DNA of 64,000 nucleotides, from contig JAGFIU010000053.1 of NCBI GenBank assembly GCA_024103355.1, forward strand, positions 45,843 through 109,842. The letters are read 5' to 3'. Positions within the stretch are counted from its first letter, which is position 1. Each line of letters starts with the position of its first letter. A program made the position numbers and the translations under genes. Of the stretch, positions 34,635 through 46,000 are shown one piece after another. The DNA comes from Bacteroidota bacterium (GTDB taxonomy: Bacteria > Bacteroidota > Bacteroidia > NS11-12g > UBA955). A model generated the notes under the pieces. It did not search any database. It saw only the letters and a list, made by a program, of their open reading frames with translations, and was not told the origin of the DNA.

Positions 34635-37600
34635 ATGAAAAGAATGTTTACTACGCTCAGAAACAACGCGCATCACTTTTATTTATGGGTTGCGGTTGTA
34701 TCTTTTAGTTTATTACCGCGACTCGGTATCTCTCAGTCAATTTCCATAGATGGGTTTATCAGTAACTCATCACCGTATTGTAGCGGGGTGCACTCTTATA
34801 CAGGGAGTAATAACCCTTGTAATACTCCTGGTGGATGGGGGTGCAATATTGAAAAGATGGAACTTGGAAATTACTATCACGATGAAGGACCTTCTTGTAC
34901 AAATGTAAGGACATCTTATTCGTATTTTAATGAAACACCTATTCAGTTGGTAACCAATGCGAATCCCTATATACTTAAAGTAACAATACCGTCTGGTGGT
35001 GTTCAACGTGGGGTTACTGCATGGTTCGATTATGATTTAGATTATAAGTTTTCAGATAGTGAATATTTGGATAAAGGTACAAACTTTGGAATGACTTATT
35101 ATGGGAGAACTATCTGTGATCGAGAGTTGTTAATTCCTTGCGGTATGAAGCCGGGAATATACAGACTTAGAATTGCGGTTGACTATTCAGGGTATCCATC
35201 AAATGCTAGTAATGGTTGTAACTTTATGAATCACTACGGTGAGACTTGGGATTTTGATGTTCAGGTAATTGCTTCTCCAAAAGTAGAAAAAGCACCTGAC
35301 TTCCTTGTCCCTGCAAATGTTTATTTGAATTCTCCTGTTACTTTCAAAAATACTTCTTATAAATTAACATGGCCATTTATTTGGGATTGGGATTTAGATG
35401 GTGCAGATGCTACATCAATTGATTACACCATGATCCCAAATTCAGTTGGAGTACATTCTTTAAAACTCAAAATACAAGGTTGCGGAACTGCAGATAGTGT
35501 TACAAAGTCAATTAATGTAAAATCACCGTCAAAAGTTCCCGGAACTGATTTTTATTCAAACAGAACTATCATTGAAGAATTTGATGAGATTATTCTTAAA
35601 GATATTTCATCCGATGGTCCAACAGGATGGAATTGGACTATATCAAACCCGAATTATTTAGATTTAACAAACTTAGATGGTACCCCATTAGGACTAGGCG
35701 GACGTTATAATATTACTAAATTTATGTTGCAGGATATGGGATTATTTGATGTCTGTTTGAATGCAACAAATCATTTAGGTGGTTTTAATAGATGCAAAGA
35801 GGAGTATATAGAGGTGGTTCCATACTCAGAGTTTAGATTAGGTGCAGGATTATCCTCCACAGAGTTGGGAGAAGGAACTGTATATGACAAATATGGACCT
35901 GATGCAAATTATCAAACCGGGGCCAATGGAGACCCTTCAGTATGTAGACTTAGAATACAACCTTGTGGTGCAAAGACTATCACTCTGAATGTTGTCCAAT
36001 TTAAGTTTGCGCAAGTATCTCATAATTTAAAAATATGGGATGGCCCAAATCCTTCATTTGGTGTACCATTGCATCCTGCAGGAGGGTTCAATCCTTCAAA
36101 TTCAACTCAGCCGTTTAAAGTAGTGGCAACTTCAGGTGCTATGTATATGGAGTTGGATACCAAAGCTGCAGGTGCTGTTGACAGCGGATTAATTGCCTAT
36201 TTTGAAACCGATTACGGAGTCTTAGGTAGCCCTATTCCTTCAATTGCTATTGGAGATAATCAGGCAGTTGCCTATACAAATGCAATCACTGTTGTAAAAA
36301 GTACATCAAAGAATATAGCAGGTTTGCCCGAGTATTATTGGCAAGTAGATGGGGTGGATGTGCCTCCTTCTAATTTTTTGGGAGATGGAGAAGCATTTAC
36401 TTATAATTTTAATGCTGCAGGTACCTACAAGATTTCACTTTGGATTAAATCAAATTGTCATACCGGTGTTGGTAGTTTTGATGTTTACGGAGATCCAACC
36501 GGTTCAGGTTTTGTTCAATATATAACTGTTGTAGACCCTACATCTCCTACTAATATTGATTTTGTTGCTAACAATCAAAGGCCAGATGCATACACTCCTA
36601 TTATTATAACTTCAATCACAGATAAGGCAAATAAGTTCTTATGGTCTATTGACCCTCCGGGCAAGTTTTCTTTTGAATTCCCTTTTGATGCTACAAGTCA
36701 AGACCTTAGAGGTTCATTTACTGAAGCCGGAACTTATAATATTACCTTATCCGCATGGAATAGTGACGATTCAGCATTGACCGGTGCCGTATTAACAAAG
36801 AATTCTTACATTGCCGTTGTTGATTATTGTGTTCCAAATGCACAAATTGTAAGCAGCGATGTTTCAGTTAATAAAATAATAGTTAAGAATAGTAATAACG
36901 AAACTGTTTTTAATCAAAATTCAACTAACGGACTAGTAGGGTATGAATCATTTACATCGCCAAGTGCAACAAAGATACCAATGATTCTTGGTGGTAATTA
37001 TTCCGTCTCAATTAGCAGAGCACCTAATGCAACCGCTGTATCTTATGCTGTGTTCATAGACTTTAATGGAAATGGTGTTTTTGATTCAACAGAAAGAGTA
37101 TTGCGTGAAATAAATACAAATAATTATAGTGCAACAGCAAGCTTCAAAGTTCCGGACAGTGAGACATCATATATTAAATCACCTGTAAGAATGCGTGTTG
37201 TTACCTCATTCCAAGATCAAGAGCCAACAGCATGTGGGCCTCTCTCCGTAGGCGAATTTGAGGATTATCTTGTCCAACTATCTACATTAAATGTTACCCC
37301 AATTCTTACTTTGAACGGTGACGCAACAATGTATTCAGAACAAGGTCAAGTATTTGTTGATCCGGGTGCAACCGCAACAGATAGCTTTGAAGGTGATATT
37401 TCGGACAGAATCCAAGTGCTCTCGAATCTTGATATTAACACAGTTGGAACTTATACTATAACTTATATGGTAAAGAATTCCTCCGGTATTAGTGCAACTC
37501 AAGTTGTGAGAACAGTAATTATAACAGCGGACAATACTGCACCAGTAATAACACTTAATGGAAATAATCCTGATACCATTGAAGTATTATCAGGTACATA

Positions 37601-38786
37601 TTCTGAACCCGGTTATACATCTATTGATGCTGTCGATGGGGATATCACTTCTCAAGTAGTTGTTACTTCAAATTTGAATGAGAATAAATTGGGAACCTAT
37701 CAAATTCAATATAAATCAACAGACGTTGCAGGTAACTCCGATAGTATTAATAGGATTGTTGTGGTTGTGGATACAGAAGCTCCTAGTATAATTCAAATTG
37801 GTTCTAACCTTGTTGATTTAGGTAAGTTCTGGTATGATCAGACAGCAGTAACCGATAACTATTGGCCGGTTAAGGATATTATTGTTAACAAAGTATATGG
37901 TGTTAATGGACCAGTGCGATGGGATGTAAAAGGTGTATATTCAGTTACTTATACTGCAATAGACGGATCCGGAAATAGCAGTACTTTGACTCGTAATTAC
38001 ATTGTAGATGATTATACCTCACCTGAGATTATTTTAAATACATCTGACACAGTAATCCATGATGTAAATACGGCTTATTCACCTGTTCAACCTAATATTT
38101 CTGATAATATATATGCTTCTAATACTTTAGATGTAGAGTATAATACAGATCTTAATATTAATGAGATAGGCCTCTATTCTGAGTCATATAAAGTTACTGA
38201 TGGAAGCGGTAATACAACAGTGAAAATTCGTTGGATAAATGTGATTGATAGAATCGCACCTGTTATTTCAGCTCCATCAATTTGTTCAAAAGTAGGTATT
38301 GATTTTGATACTAAGCCAACAATTTCAGTCTCTGATAATTATTATTCTTCAGAAGTTCTTCATGGACTTATTCAAACTGTCTTCTCTGATGTTAATCCTT
38401 ATGAACTAGGTTCCTATAGTGTTACTTATTCTGTTACCGATCCTTCAGGTAATACCTCAAACATTGTAAAGCAGCAAGTTCTTATAACTGCGGATTGTGA
38501 TTTAGTAACCGGTATCAATAATGTTTCCTCAAATAACAATGTTATTGTTTATCCTAACCCTTCATACACTGGATTCTTTACCGCTGATCTCAGATCTTTT
38601 ACAAGTGAAGTGTCTAGTATTGAGATAGTTAATGCTATTGGATTAAAGGTAAGGGATATTAATCCGAAAGAGATAGTTGATGGAAAATTAAATATCGATA
38701 TCTCAAAGTTTTCGCAAGGAATGTATATTCTGAATATTTTAAGTTCAGGAGGAAATGTATCAGTTAAATTAATGGTGACCAAGTAG
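34635..38786 (+). CDS. giant T9SS surface protein 1 (GEVED-PKD-CUB-Ig repeats)
   Basis: A 1383-residue secreted protein. ATG 34635 is preferred over TTG 34596, since it gives a direct signal peptide (MKRMFTTLRN...LLPRLGISQS). Approximate domain positions: GEVED-like (34.76-35.27 kb), two PKD-like (35.3-35.82), a CUB-like domain (35.85-36.21, LKIWDGPNPSFG and SGAMYMELDTKAAG), two PKD-like (36.23-36.82), a second GEVED (36.83-37.29, IDFNGNGVFDSTERV, GEFEDY), two DUF5011/HYR-like Ig domains (LTLNGDATMYSEQGQVFVD; ITLNGNNPDTIEVLSGTY), three diverged Ig-like units, and a T9SS type A domain (38.54-38.79, VYPNPSYTGFFTADL, FSQGMYILNIL). Likely an adhesin or matrix protein; no enzyme motif. First of three tandem paralogues. 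Confidence 0.9.
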   Translation: MKRMFTTLRNNAHHFYLWVAVVSFSLLPRLGISQSISIDGFISNSSPYCSGVHSYTGSNNPCNTPGGWGCNIEKMELGNYYHDEGPSCTNVRTSYSYFNETPIQLVTNANPYILKVTIPSGGVQRGVTAWFDYDLDYKFSDSEYLDKGTNFGMTYYGRTICDRELLIPCGMKPGIYRLRIAVDYSGYPSNASNGCNFMNHYGETWDFDVQVIASPKVEKAPDFLVPANVYLNSPVTFKNTSYKLTWPFIWDWDLDGADATSIDYTMIPNSVGVHSLKLKIQGCGTADSVTKSINVKSPSKVPGTDFYSNRTIIEEFDEIILKDISSDGPTGWNWTISNPNYLDLTNLDGTPLGLGGRYNITKFMLQDMGLFDVCLNATNHLGGFNRCKEEYIEVVPYSEFRLGAGLSSTELGEGTVYDKYGPDANYQTGANGDPSVCRLRIQPCGAKTITLNVVQFKFAQVSHNLKIWDGPNPSFGVPLHPAGGFNPSNSTQPFKVVATSGAMYMELDTKAAGAVDSGLIAYFETDYGVLGSPIPSIAIGDNQAVAYTNAITVVKSTSKNIAGLPEYYWQVDGVDVPPSNFLGDGEAFTYNFNAAGTYKISLWIKSNCHTGVGSFDVYGDPTGSGFVQYITVVDPTSPTNIDFVANNQRPDAYTPIIITSITDKANKFLWSIDPPGKFSFEFPFDATSQDLRGSFTEAGTYNITLSAWNSDDSALTGAVLTKNSYIAVVDYCVPNAQIVSSDVSVNKIIVKNSNNETVFNQNSTNGLVGYESFTSPSATKIPMILGGNYSVSISRAPNATAVSYAVFIDFNGNGVFDSTERVLREINTNNYSATASFKVPDSETSYIKSPVRMRVVTSFQDQEPTACGPLSVGEFEDYLVQLSTLNVTPILTLNGDATMYSEQGQVFVDPGATATDSFEGDISDRIQVLSNLDINTVGTYTITYMVKNSSGISATQVVRTVIITADNTAPVITLNGNNPDTIEVLSGTYSEPGYTSIDAVDGDITSQVVVTSNLNENKLGTYQIQYKSTDVAGNSDSINRIVVVVDTEAPSIIQIGSNLVDLGKFWYDQTAVTDNYWPVKDIIVNKVYGVNGPVRWDVKGVYSVTYTAIDGSGNSSTLTRNYIVDDYTSPEIILNTSDTVIHDVNTAYSPVQPNISDNIYASNTLDVEYNTDLNINEIGLYSESYKVTDGSGNTTVKIRWINVIDRIAPVISAPSICSKVGIDFDTKPTISVSDNYYSSEVLHGLIQTVFSDVNPYELGSYSVTYSVTDPSGNTSNIVKQQVLITADCDLVTGINNVSSNNNVIVYPNPSYTGFFTADLRSFTSEVSSIEIVNAIGLKVRDINPKEIVDGKLNIDISKFSQGMYILNILSSGGNVSVKLMVTK

Positions 38787-38816
38787 TAGATTTAGTTAAA
38801 ATAAGAATTGAGTGTT

Positions 38817-39515
38817 ATGAAATTAATAAATAAAAATATAGCAAAATTGACAAGCAGATTTTCTAAAGAATTATTATTGCTTGGATTATTCACTTTCTCA
38901 TATGGAATAGCAACCTCTTCGATATGGGACCCTTATTGTCCGGTTAGAAGACCAAGTAGTGCCGGTAATGGATGTACTAATAGACTAAGTATTGAGGATA
39001 TTAAAATTGAACAAGGAACCAATACAATTTTTTATAAACAAGCAGACGGATGTTCTGGTCCTTGGAATATTAACCCTTTAACCAATGCTGCAGAGTATGG
39101 AAAAGTTGTCAATTCAGAGAGCAATCCTATCATGCTTTCAGCCGGTGCTACTTATAACATTGGAATTACATCATCAGGTAATAATTCAGCTGATAATGGA
39201 TACGCTGGTTTATGGATTGACTTAGATTATAATAATTCATTTGCAGATGCTGGTGAATTGATGAATGTCTCTCAGTCATCATGGCCGGTTGTTTCTCCAA
39301 AGACTACTCCCGGGGCATTTTCTTATATTAGTTTTACTATTCCATGCTCTGTAAAACAGGGACTTACAAGAATAAGAGTTTCCTTGGATAGATATTCTGA
39401 TGCAATTACTCAAGATAAGGGATGTGTTTTAGTTCCTAATATTCCATCCGCTTATCCATGGTTTGGTGAAACAGAAGATATATATATATATATATTGTTA
39501 AAAGTACTAAACTAG
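38817..39515 (+). pseudogene. giant T9SS surface protein 2, 5' fragment (frameshifted)
   Basis: From ATG 38817 (an upstream TTG at 38808 is less likely), 30 nt after the previous gene. It encodes a signal peptide and the N-terminal GEVED-like domain (LWIDLDYNNSFADAGELMNV, TRIRVSLDRYSDAI, WFGETEDIYIYI), matching the start of giant protein 3. The frame then runs into a premature TAG because of the (AT)9 tract at 39478-39495. As sequenced it yields a 232-residue secreted fragment without a sorting domain. Confidence 0.8.
39478..39495. repeat. (AT)9 dinucleotide tract causing a frameshift
   Basis: Nine AT units sit in codons for EDIYIYI of giant protein 2. With eight or eleven units the frame joins ...TEDIYIYIVKSTKLAVDFV, matching TEDIYINIVSPTILKADFV in paralogue 3. 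With nine it hits a stop at 39513. This is a candidate slipped-strand (phase-variation) site. Confidence 0.8.
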
Positions 39516-42500
39516 CAGTAGATTTTGTTCTTTCTGATTCTATCTATATTAATTCACCGGTTAAGTTTATTAACAATAATACAGTGGGTTATATTGCTCA
39601 TGATTGGGATAACAATGTAGATGGTTACGATTTCTCAGGTATTGATTATATCACTGAATATAATACTCCCGGGACATACAATCTAAAATTACGCTCTCAA
39701 AATTGCTTTGGTATCGATAGTGTTACAAAATCCTTTAATGTAATCACTCCATCCGCAGTTCCCGGTATTGATTTCATCGCAAGTGCTACTACAATTGATT
39801 TAGGTGATGAACTTACTTTATATGATATTTCAAAAAATGGTCCAACTTCTTGGGATTGGCAATTAAATAATCCAATTCAACCTCTTTATGATTTAACAAA
39901 CGTTGACGGAACACCCAAAGGGTATTTGGGTAAAACAAATCAGATTTCTTTTTTAATGAATAACTTAGGAAAATTTGATGTATGTTTAACAGCAACTAAT
40001 GGACAAGGATTTGCATCTAAATGTAAGACTTCTTATATTACTGTTCAAACTCCATCTAATATTAGATTGGGAATTGGAGATAATGTTACACAATTAGAAA
40101 GAGGAACAGTTTATGACAGAGGCGGTATGTCTAGTAACTATTCAACCGGTGATCTTGGCAAGCCTAGTAATAATAATTTATTAATTCAACCTTGTGGTGC
40201 CAAAGAGATTTCTTTAACAGTAACACAATTAAAATTTGCAGATAATGCACATGGTTTGAGAGTATGGGATGGCAATAATTCAAGTGGAAAGCCATTACAT
40301 CCTTCCGGAGGATTTAACTTAAGAAATAGTAGCACACCTTTTACCATTAAGGCAACATCCGGTTCTATGTATATTGAGCTTAATACATCAGCAGGTTTAG
40401 CTACTGATAGCGGTCTTATAGCTACATTTGAATCTGTATTAGGTAATGCTACTGCTCCTTCACCATCTTTTGGATATTACATTAAGGAGCAAAATAAGGC
40501 TTACACAAATGCTATTACAATGTTCCAAAGCACTTCTACTAATTTGTCGGGAATTCCATCCTATGGTTGGTATATCGATGGTGTTGCAGTACCTCCCTCA
40601 AATCTAAGTGAGAATGGAAGGGTACTTAATTACGAATTTCCAACAGTTGGGTCCTATGACGTTTGTATGATGGTCATGACCTGTGCCGGTGACTCAATGG
40701 TATGTAAGAATATCGATGTTTATGCCCCATCGGGAACTGCAATACTAAAAATTGGTGCAGATAATGTTAGACCTCAAGTTGGAGAAGTTATTTCTCTATC
40801 GGGGATGTCAAATATGGCGAGTGATTTCAAATGGGAGATTGTTCCCTTGGATTATCAGATTATACCACCCTATACTCTGAAATCAAAGGACTTAAAAGTT
40901 AAATTTACATCTCCCGGAGCTTATAATATAAGGTTAACAGGATGGAATTCATCAGACTCAGCAGGAACTCTTCGTTCTGTTGTAAATGATTCATTTATTA
41001 AAGTGGTTGATTATTGTAATGTCTCTTCAAATGTTATTTCTGAAGATGTAGGTAATAATCTATTGAAGATTAAGGATTCTGATAATGATATCATCTTTAA
41101 CCAAGAGAGTTCAACAGGACAATCAGCATATCAGAATTTTACAGGAGATCAATTTGAAGTTATTAATTTATATGCAGGAGGACATTATAATTTGACTATG
41201 TCAAGAGCTACTAATTATAACAATGTATCAAGAGCAGCATACATTGATTGGGACGGAGATGGAGTATTTATGGATAATGAAAGAATTGTCTATTCCTATA
41301 ACTCTGATTCTAAAGTATTCTCAGCTGATTTTCAAGTTCCGGACGCAAATAAGTTAATCTTAGGAAAGGTTAGAATGAGGGTGATTACATCACATTCTAC
41401 CTTGCCATTCAGTCCATGTCAAGATTTGAGTGCCGGTGAAATTGAAGACTATAGCGTTAGATTAATTTCTTCTGACCAGATTCCTGTAATTAATCTTTCC
41501 GGTGATAATATTATTTATGTTGCTTTGGGTGGAACATACGTTGAGCCGGGCTACTCAGCAAGTGACTTTGTAGAAGGGGATATTACATACAGAGTTGTAG
41601 TTAGCAACAATATTGATGTTAATACTGTTGGAATGTACTATGTCCGTTACAATGTATCTAATGCAAGTCAAATTCCTGCTCAACAAAAAGAGCGTATCGT
41701 AGTTGTAATGAAAGATAATGATCCTCCGGTTATTACTATGCTTGGAAATAATCCAGATTATTTGGAAGCAGGAACCGGTGCTTATGTTGATTCAGGCGTA
41801 ACTGCAACAGATAATTTGGATGGCGATGTTACAAGTTTGGTTGTTGTTAATGGTGTAGTTGATCAAAATCATTTAGGTACCTATACTCTTAATTATTCTG
41901 TATATGATGCAAGTGGTAACTTTGCATCTATAGATAGAACAGTCACTGTTGGTGATACTACTGCTCCTGAAATTCATCTTGTGGGAGGAACTGATATTGA
42001 ATTGGGTTCTGTTTGGACTGATATGACTTTTGCTACCGATAATTTTTGGAGTCAACAAGATATTATAATCCAAAAAAGCTATGGATTTAATGGACCTGTT
42101 AATCAGAATGTTAAAGGTTCTTATGAGGTAACGTATAAAGCAATTGATGGTTCAGGAAACTTCTCAACAGCAACCAGAACTTATGTTGTTGGTGATTTTA
42201 CCTCTCCTACAATCCTGCTCAATACACCGGATACTATTTACCATGATGTAAATACACCTTACACCTCAATCAATCCTACGATATTTGACGATTTGTCTGA
42301 TATTAACAATCTTTCAATCTTCAAGTCCGGTACTGTTAATCCATATAAATTAGGTATCTATACAGAATTATTCAGAGCAATTGATGAGGCAGGTAATCCT
42401 ACTGAAGTAACAAGAACTGTTGTTGTTTTGGATAGAATTGCTCCCTCTATTGTTACTCCTTATATCTGTACTCCTCAATTTAATGTTTATAATAATAAAA

Positions 42501-42964
42501 CAGGAGTTATTGTAGAAGATAATTATTATTCATCAGCAGAGTTGATGCCACTCGTTGAGGTGATTTACAGTGATGTCAATATTTTCTTTGAAGGTATATA
42601 CAAAAACTTGTATGTGGTTACTGACCCTTCAGGAAATAGAAGTGAAGAGGTATGGAGAGTGGTTGAAGTAAACAGAAATTGTGATGTGATTTCTTCTGTA
42701 AATAATATTGATAATGATGCCTTAGTGAAAGTATATCCAAACCCAACCAATGGTGTAATTGAATTAGATATAGATAAGATATCAAATAAAGTTGAATCAA
42801 TCGAGATATATAATTCAGTTGGAGAACGCATTATGGATATAGAAAATAACGGTATACAGAACATTATAACTGTTGATTTATCTTCTTATGCAACAGGTGT
42901 ATATTCAGTTAAGATATCAGGAAAGGACGTAAATATTGTTAAACGAGTAGTATTAGTAAAATAA
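39494..42964 (+). pseudogene. giant T9SS surface protein 2, 3' fragment (frameshifted)
   Basis: Continuation of the gene in the restored frame from about 39494; the first in-frame GTG at 39584 is probably not a real start. It encodes the rest of the paralogue architecture: PKD-like units, CUB-like domain (40.07-40.44 kb, LRVWDGNNSSGKPLHP and SGSMYIELNTSAG), PKD-like units, second GEVED (IDWDGDGVFMDNERI, GEIEDYSVRL), two DUF5011-like Ig domains (INLSGDNIIYVALGGTYVEPG; ITMLGNNPDYLEAGTGAYVDSG), diverged Ig-like units and a T9SS type A domain (VYPNPTNGVIELDI, YATGVYSVKIS). No signal peptide of its own, so without frame restoration it could not be secreted. A terminator hairpin follows. Confidence 0.85.
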
Positions 42965-42972
42965 AATAATCA

Positions 42973-43006
42973 AGGCATTGCCTAATGATAATAGGCAATG
43001 CCTCTT
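42973..43006 (+). terminator. terminator after giant protein 2
   Basis: AGGCATTGCCT (42973-42983) pairs perfectly with AGGCAATGCCT (42993-43003) across a 9-nt loop, followed by CTT. It lies just after the stop at 42964. The T-run is short. Confidence 0.6.
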
Positions 43007-43031
43007 AAAATAAATTAAAATAATAATAATA

Positions 43032-46000
43032 ATGAATATGAAAAAGTTATTACACAACAAAAGTAAATTTTCGGTTTATGCAACCGGAATATTCTTAATG
43101 TTCTTGATGGGCATAAGTATGGATTTGCTTGCCCAAAGAAACGGATTCTTTGCCCCATGGTGTGATGCAAAGATTTATCAATTCACATCTAGTAAAAATG
43201 GAACATCCATTGAAGAAGTTTGGCTTCGTCAAGATGGCAGAATTTTGTTTCATAAAAAACCGGATGGTTTTAATGCTGATCCCGGTGTATCTAGTGGCTG
43301 GGCAATACCTGGTAATATCGATAATATACCTAGTGAAGCCATTAATTTGATTGCAGGACAAACATATAATTTGCAGATAAGTTCCGATCAACGTGATTTA
43401 TGCTGTGATGCTCCTTGGATTGCTTGGGCAGATTATAATATAGATTATACATTTACTTCAGATGAGTGTATCACACCGGATGGGAAGCTGATTCCTCACC
43501 CGGGTGGAACTGCTAATACAATCTATCTATTAGATGGTTTTAATTTTACAGTACCTTGTGATGCAAAGCCCGGTTTGAGCAGAATCAGAATGATGACTTC
43601 TTACTACCCTGGTTATCTGAATGCGAATGTTGGATGTACAACAAACGAGGTTTATTATGGAGAGACAGAAGATATTTATATTAATATAGTAAGCCCCACA
43701 ATCTTAAAGGCTGATTTTGTTGTACCGGATGTAGTTTGGGCAAACGCACCGCAAATTATCTATAACAAATACCCTAGGCAAGCAAATTATAAATGGGACA
43801 AAGGTTTTGGCTATGATTATGTTGGAGATAATTATACAACAGTATTTCCCGGTTCAGGAAAATACAAAGTGAAACTAAGAGCAGACAATTGTTTAGGATT
43901 TGATACAATTGTAAAAACTGTTACCGTTAAAGATATTCCTTCTATTCCGGTTGCTAATTTTGCTGCAAACAGAAATAGATTAACAGAAGGTGATGAGTTT
44001 ACTCTTTATGATTTGTCAACTTATGCCCCATATAAATGGGATTGGAGAATTACAAATCCAAGTGATGGAAATTTCTTACTAGACAATTCAGATATTTTGA
44101 GAGGACAAAGTTGGGAAGGGAGCTATTATAATGCAGTTTTTCAAATTTTTGATGCGGGAGATTATAATGTTAGTTTAACTTCAACCAATGTTAACGGTCC
44201 TAGCATGAGCAATAAAGCTAAGTATATCAAGGTATCCGAATATACTGACATTCTCTTGGGCAAAGGGACAACTCAAACCGAGTTAGGAAGCGGAAGAATT
44301 TTAGATGGAGGAGGAATTAATGATGACTACCCAACAGGTGCACAGGGGAAAGCTAGTTTTAACAGATTGTTAATTAAACCTTGTGGAGCAGATGAAATTA
44401 CCCTAACAATAGAAAGAATGTTGTTTGGTAATAGTAATCACAAAATTATGATTTGGGATGGTGATGACCAAAGTGGTATTGCTCTTCATCCTGAAGATGG
44501 ATTCAAGATGTCAAATACTTCAACACCTGTTTCTGTAACTGCACACTCAGGTTCAATGTATATTGAGTTTGATGCACAAGCACCTGGAACAGATGAAGGT
44601 TTTATTGCAACCTACGAAACAAAATTTGGAGGAACCAGCCCGGCAATTCCTTATTTTGAACAAGTTTATCCAAAGCAAGCATATGCAAGAGCTGAAGTAA
44701 ATTTTGAAGGAGAAGTTTCCAATCTTTTTGGATTAAGCCAAGTAGCATGGACAGTTGATGGATTTGAGGTTGCCCCCTCTCTAATCAATGGTAATTCTAT
44801 GCGTTATGTATTTGTAGATCCCGGTACATATAAAGTATGTTTAGAGGTTCAAAGTTGTACAGGAGATTCCGCGTTCTGTAGAACTGTCGAAGTAGTAGAA
44901 CCAACCGGAAAAACTGCTATTGATATTGTTACATCAGATGATAGACCTGCTGTAAACCAGGTTATAGCTCTAGATGGTATTGTAGATAAAGCAGACAGAT
45001 TTACTTGGCAAATTGTTCCTAATACATTTAGTATATATTCAGGAAATTTGATGGGAAAACATCCAAATATTAGTTTCACAAAACCGGGTTCATATTCCGT
45101 TTCTTTAAGAGCTTGGAATAGCGCAGATTCTGCAGGTTCTGTCAACTTTATTGTGAAAAATAATTTTATTGTTGCTGTTGAACCATGTATCCCTTCGGTT
45201 ACAGATATGAATGAGGACGTTTCAAATAATAATTTGACAGTCTATGATGATCAGAATAATGTGATTTTTAATCATACATCAGATGGAAATGTTGGATATC
45301 AATCTTTCTTAACACCGGATGATCCAAATATTAATCTCATTTTTGGTAAGACCTATAGTGTAGAGATGGGTAGAAATTCAACTGCAGACACTGTTTCTAG
45401 AGCAATCTTTATTGATTTTAATTCGGATGGAAGCTATGATGCAAGTGAACTTGTACTACATGAAGTTAAAACAAAGAATGCAACGGTTTCATCTACCTTT
45501 ACAGTTCCATCTATAGATAATTCATACTTTGGTACAACTCGTTTACGTGCTATTGTTACTTATGGGGCAACTGACGAGTTGAATCCTTGCGGTCCAGGAG
45601 TCCTAGCAGAGTACAAAGATTATAAAGTCACCTTTAATAGGAATCCTATACCTCCTGTTATTACTTTGAATGGCGATGATACTATCAGAGTAGAAGCCGG
45701 TTCTAGTTATACAGATTTGGGAGCGACAGCTTATGATGTAATTGATGGTGATATTACCTCCCAAATTGTTGCTAATACTAACTTAGATATAAATCAGGCA
45801 GGTATTTATTTCTATAAATATACTGTAAGAAACTCTTCAGGTGTTAGTGTTCAGAAAGTTCGTCAGATATATGTACTATATGATCAAACCCCTCCTGTTT
45901 TGACTCTAAACGGAAACCATATCGATACAATTGAAGTAAACACCGGAGCATATATTGATCCAATGGCTATTGCTATTGATAATATTGATGGTGATATAAC

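Noticed and set aside
39584..39600. GTG 39584 as a genuine start for an independent 1126-residue protein
   Set aside because: Similarity to paralogues continues upstream across the (AT)9 tract, and no signal peptide exists at this start although the protein has a T9SS domain.
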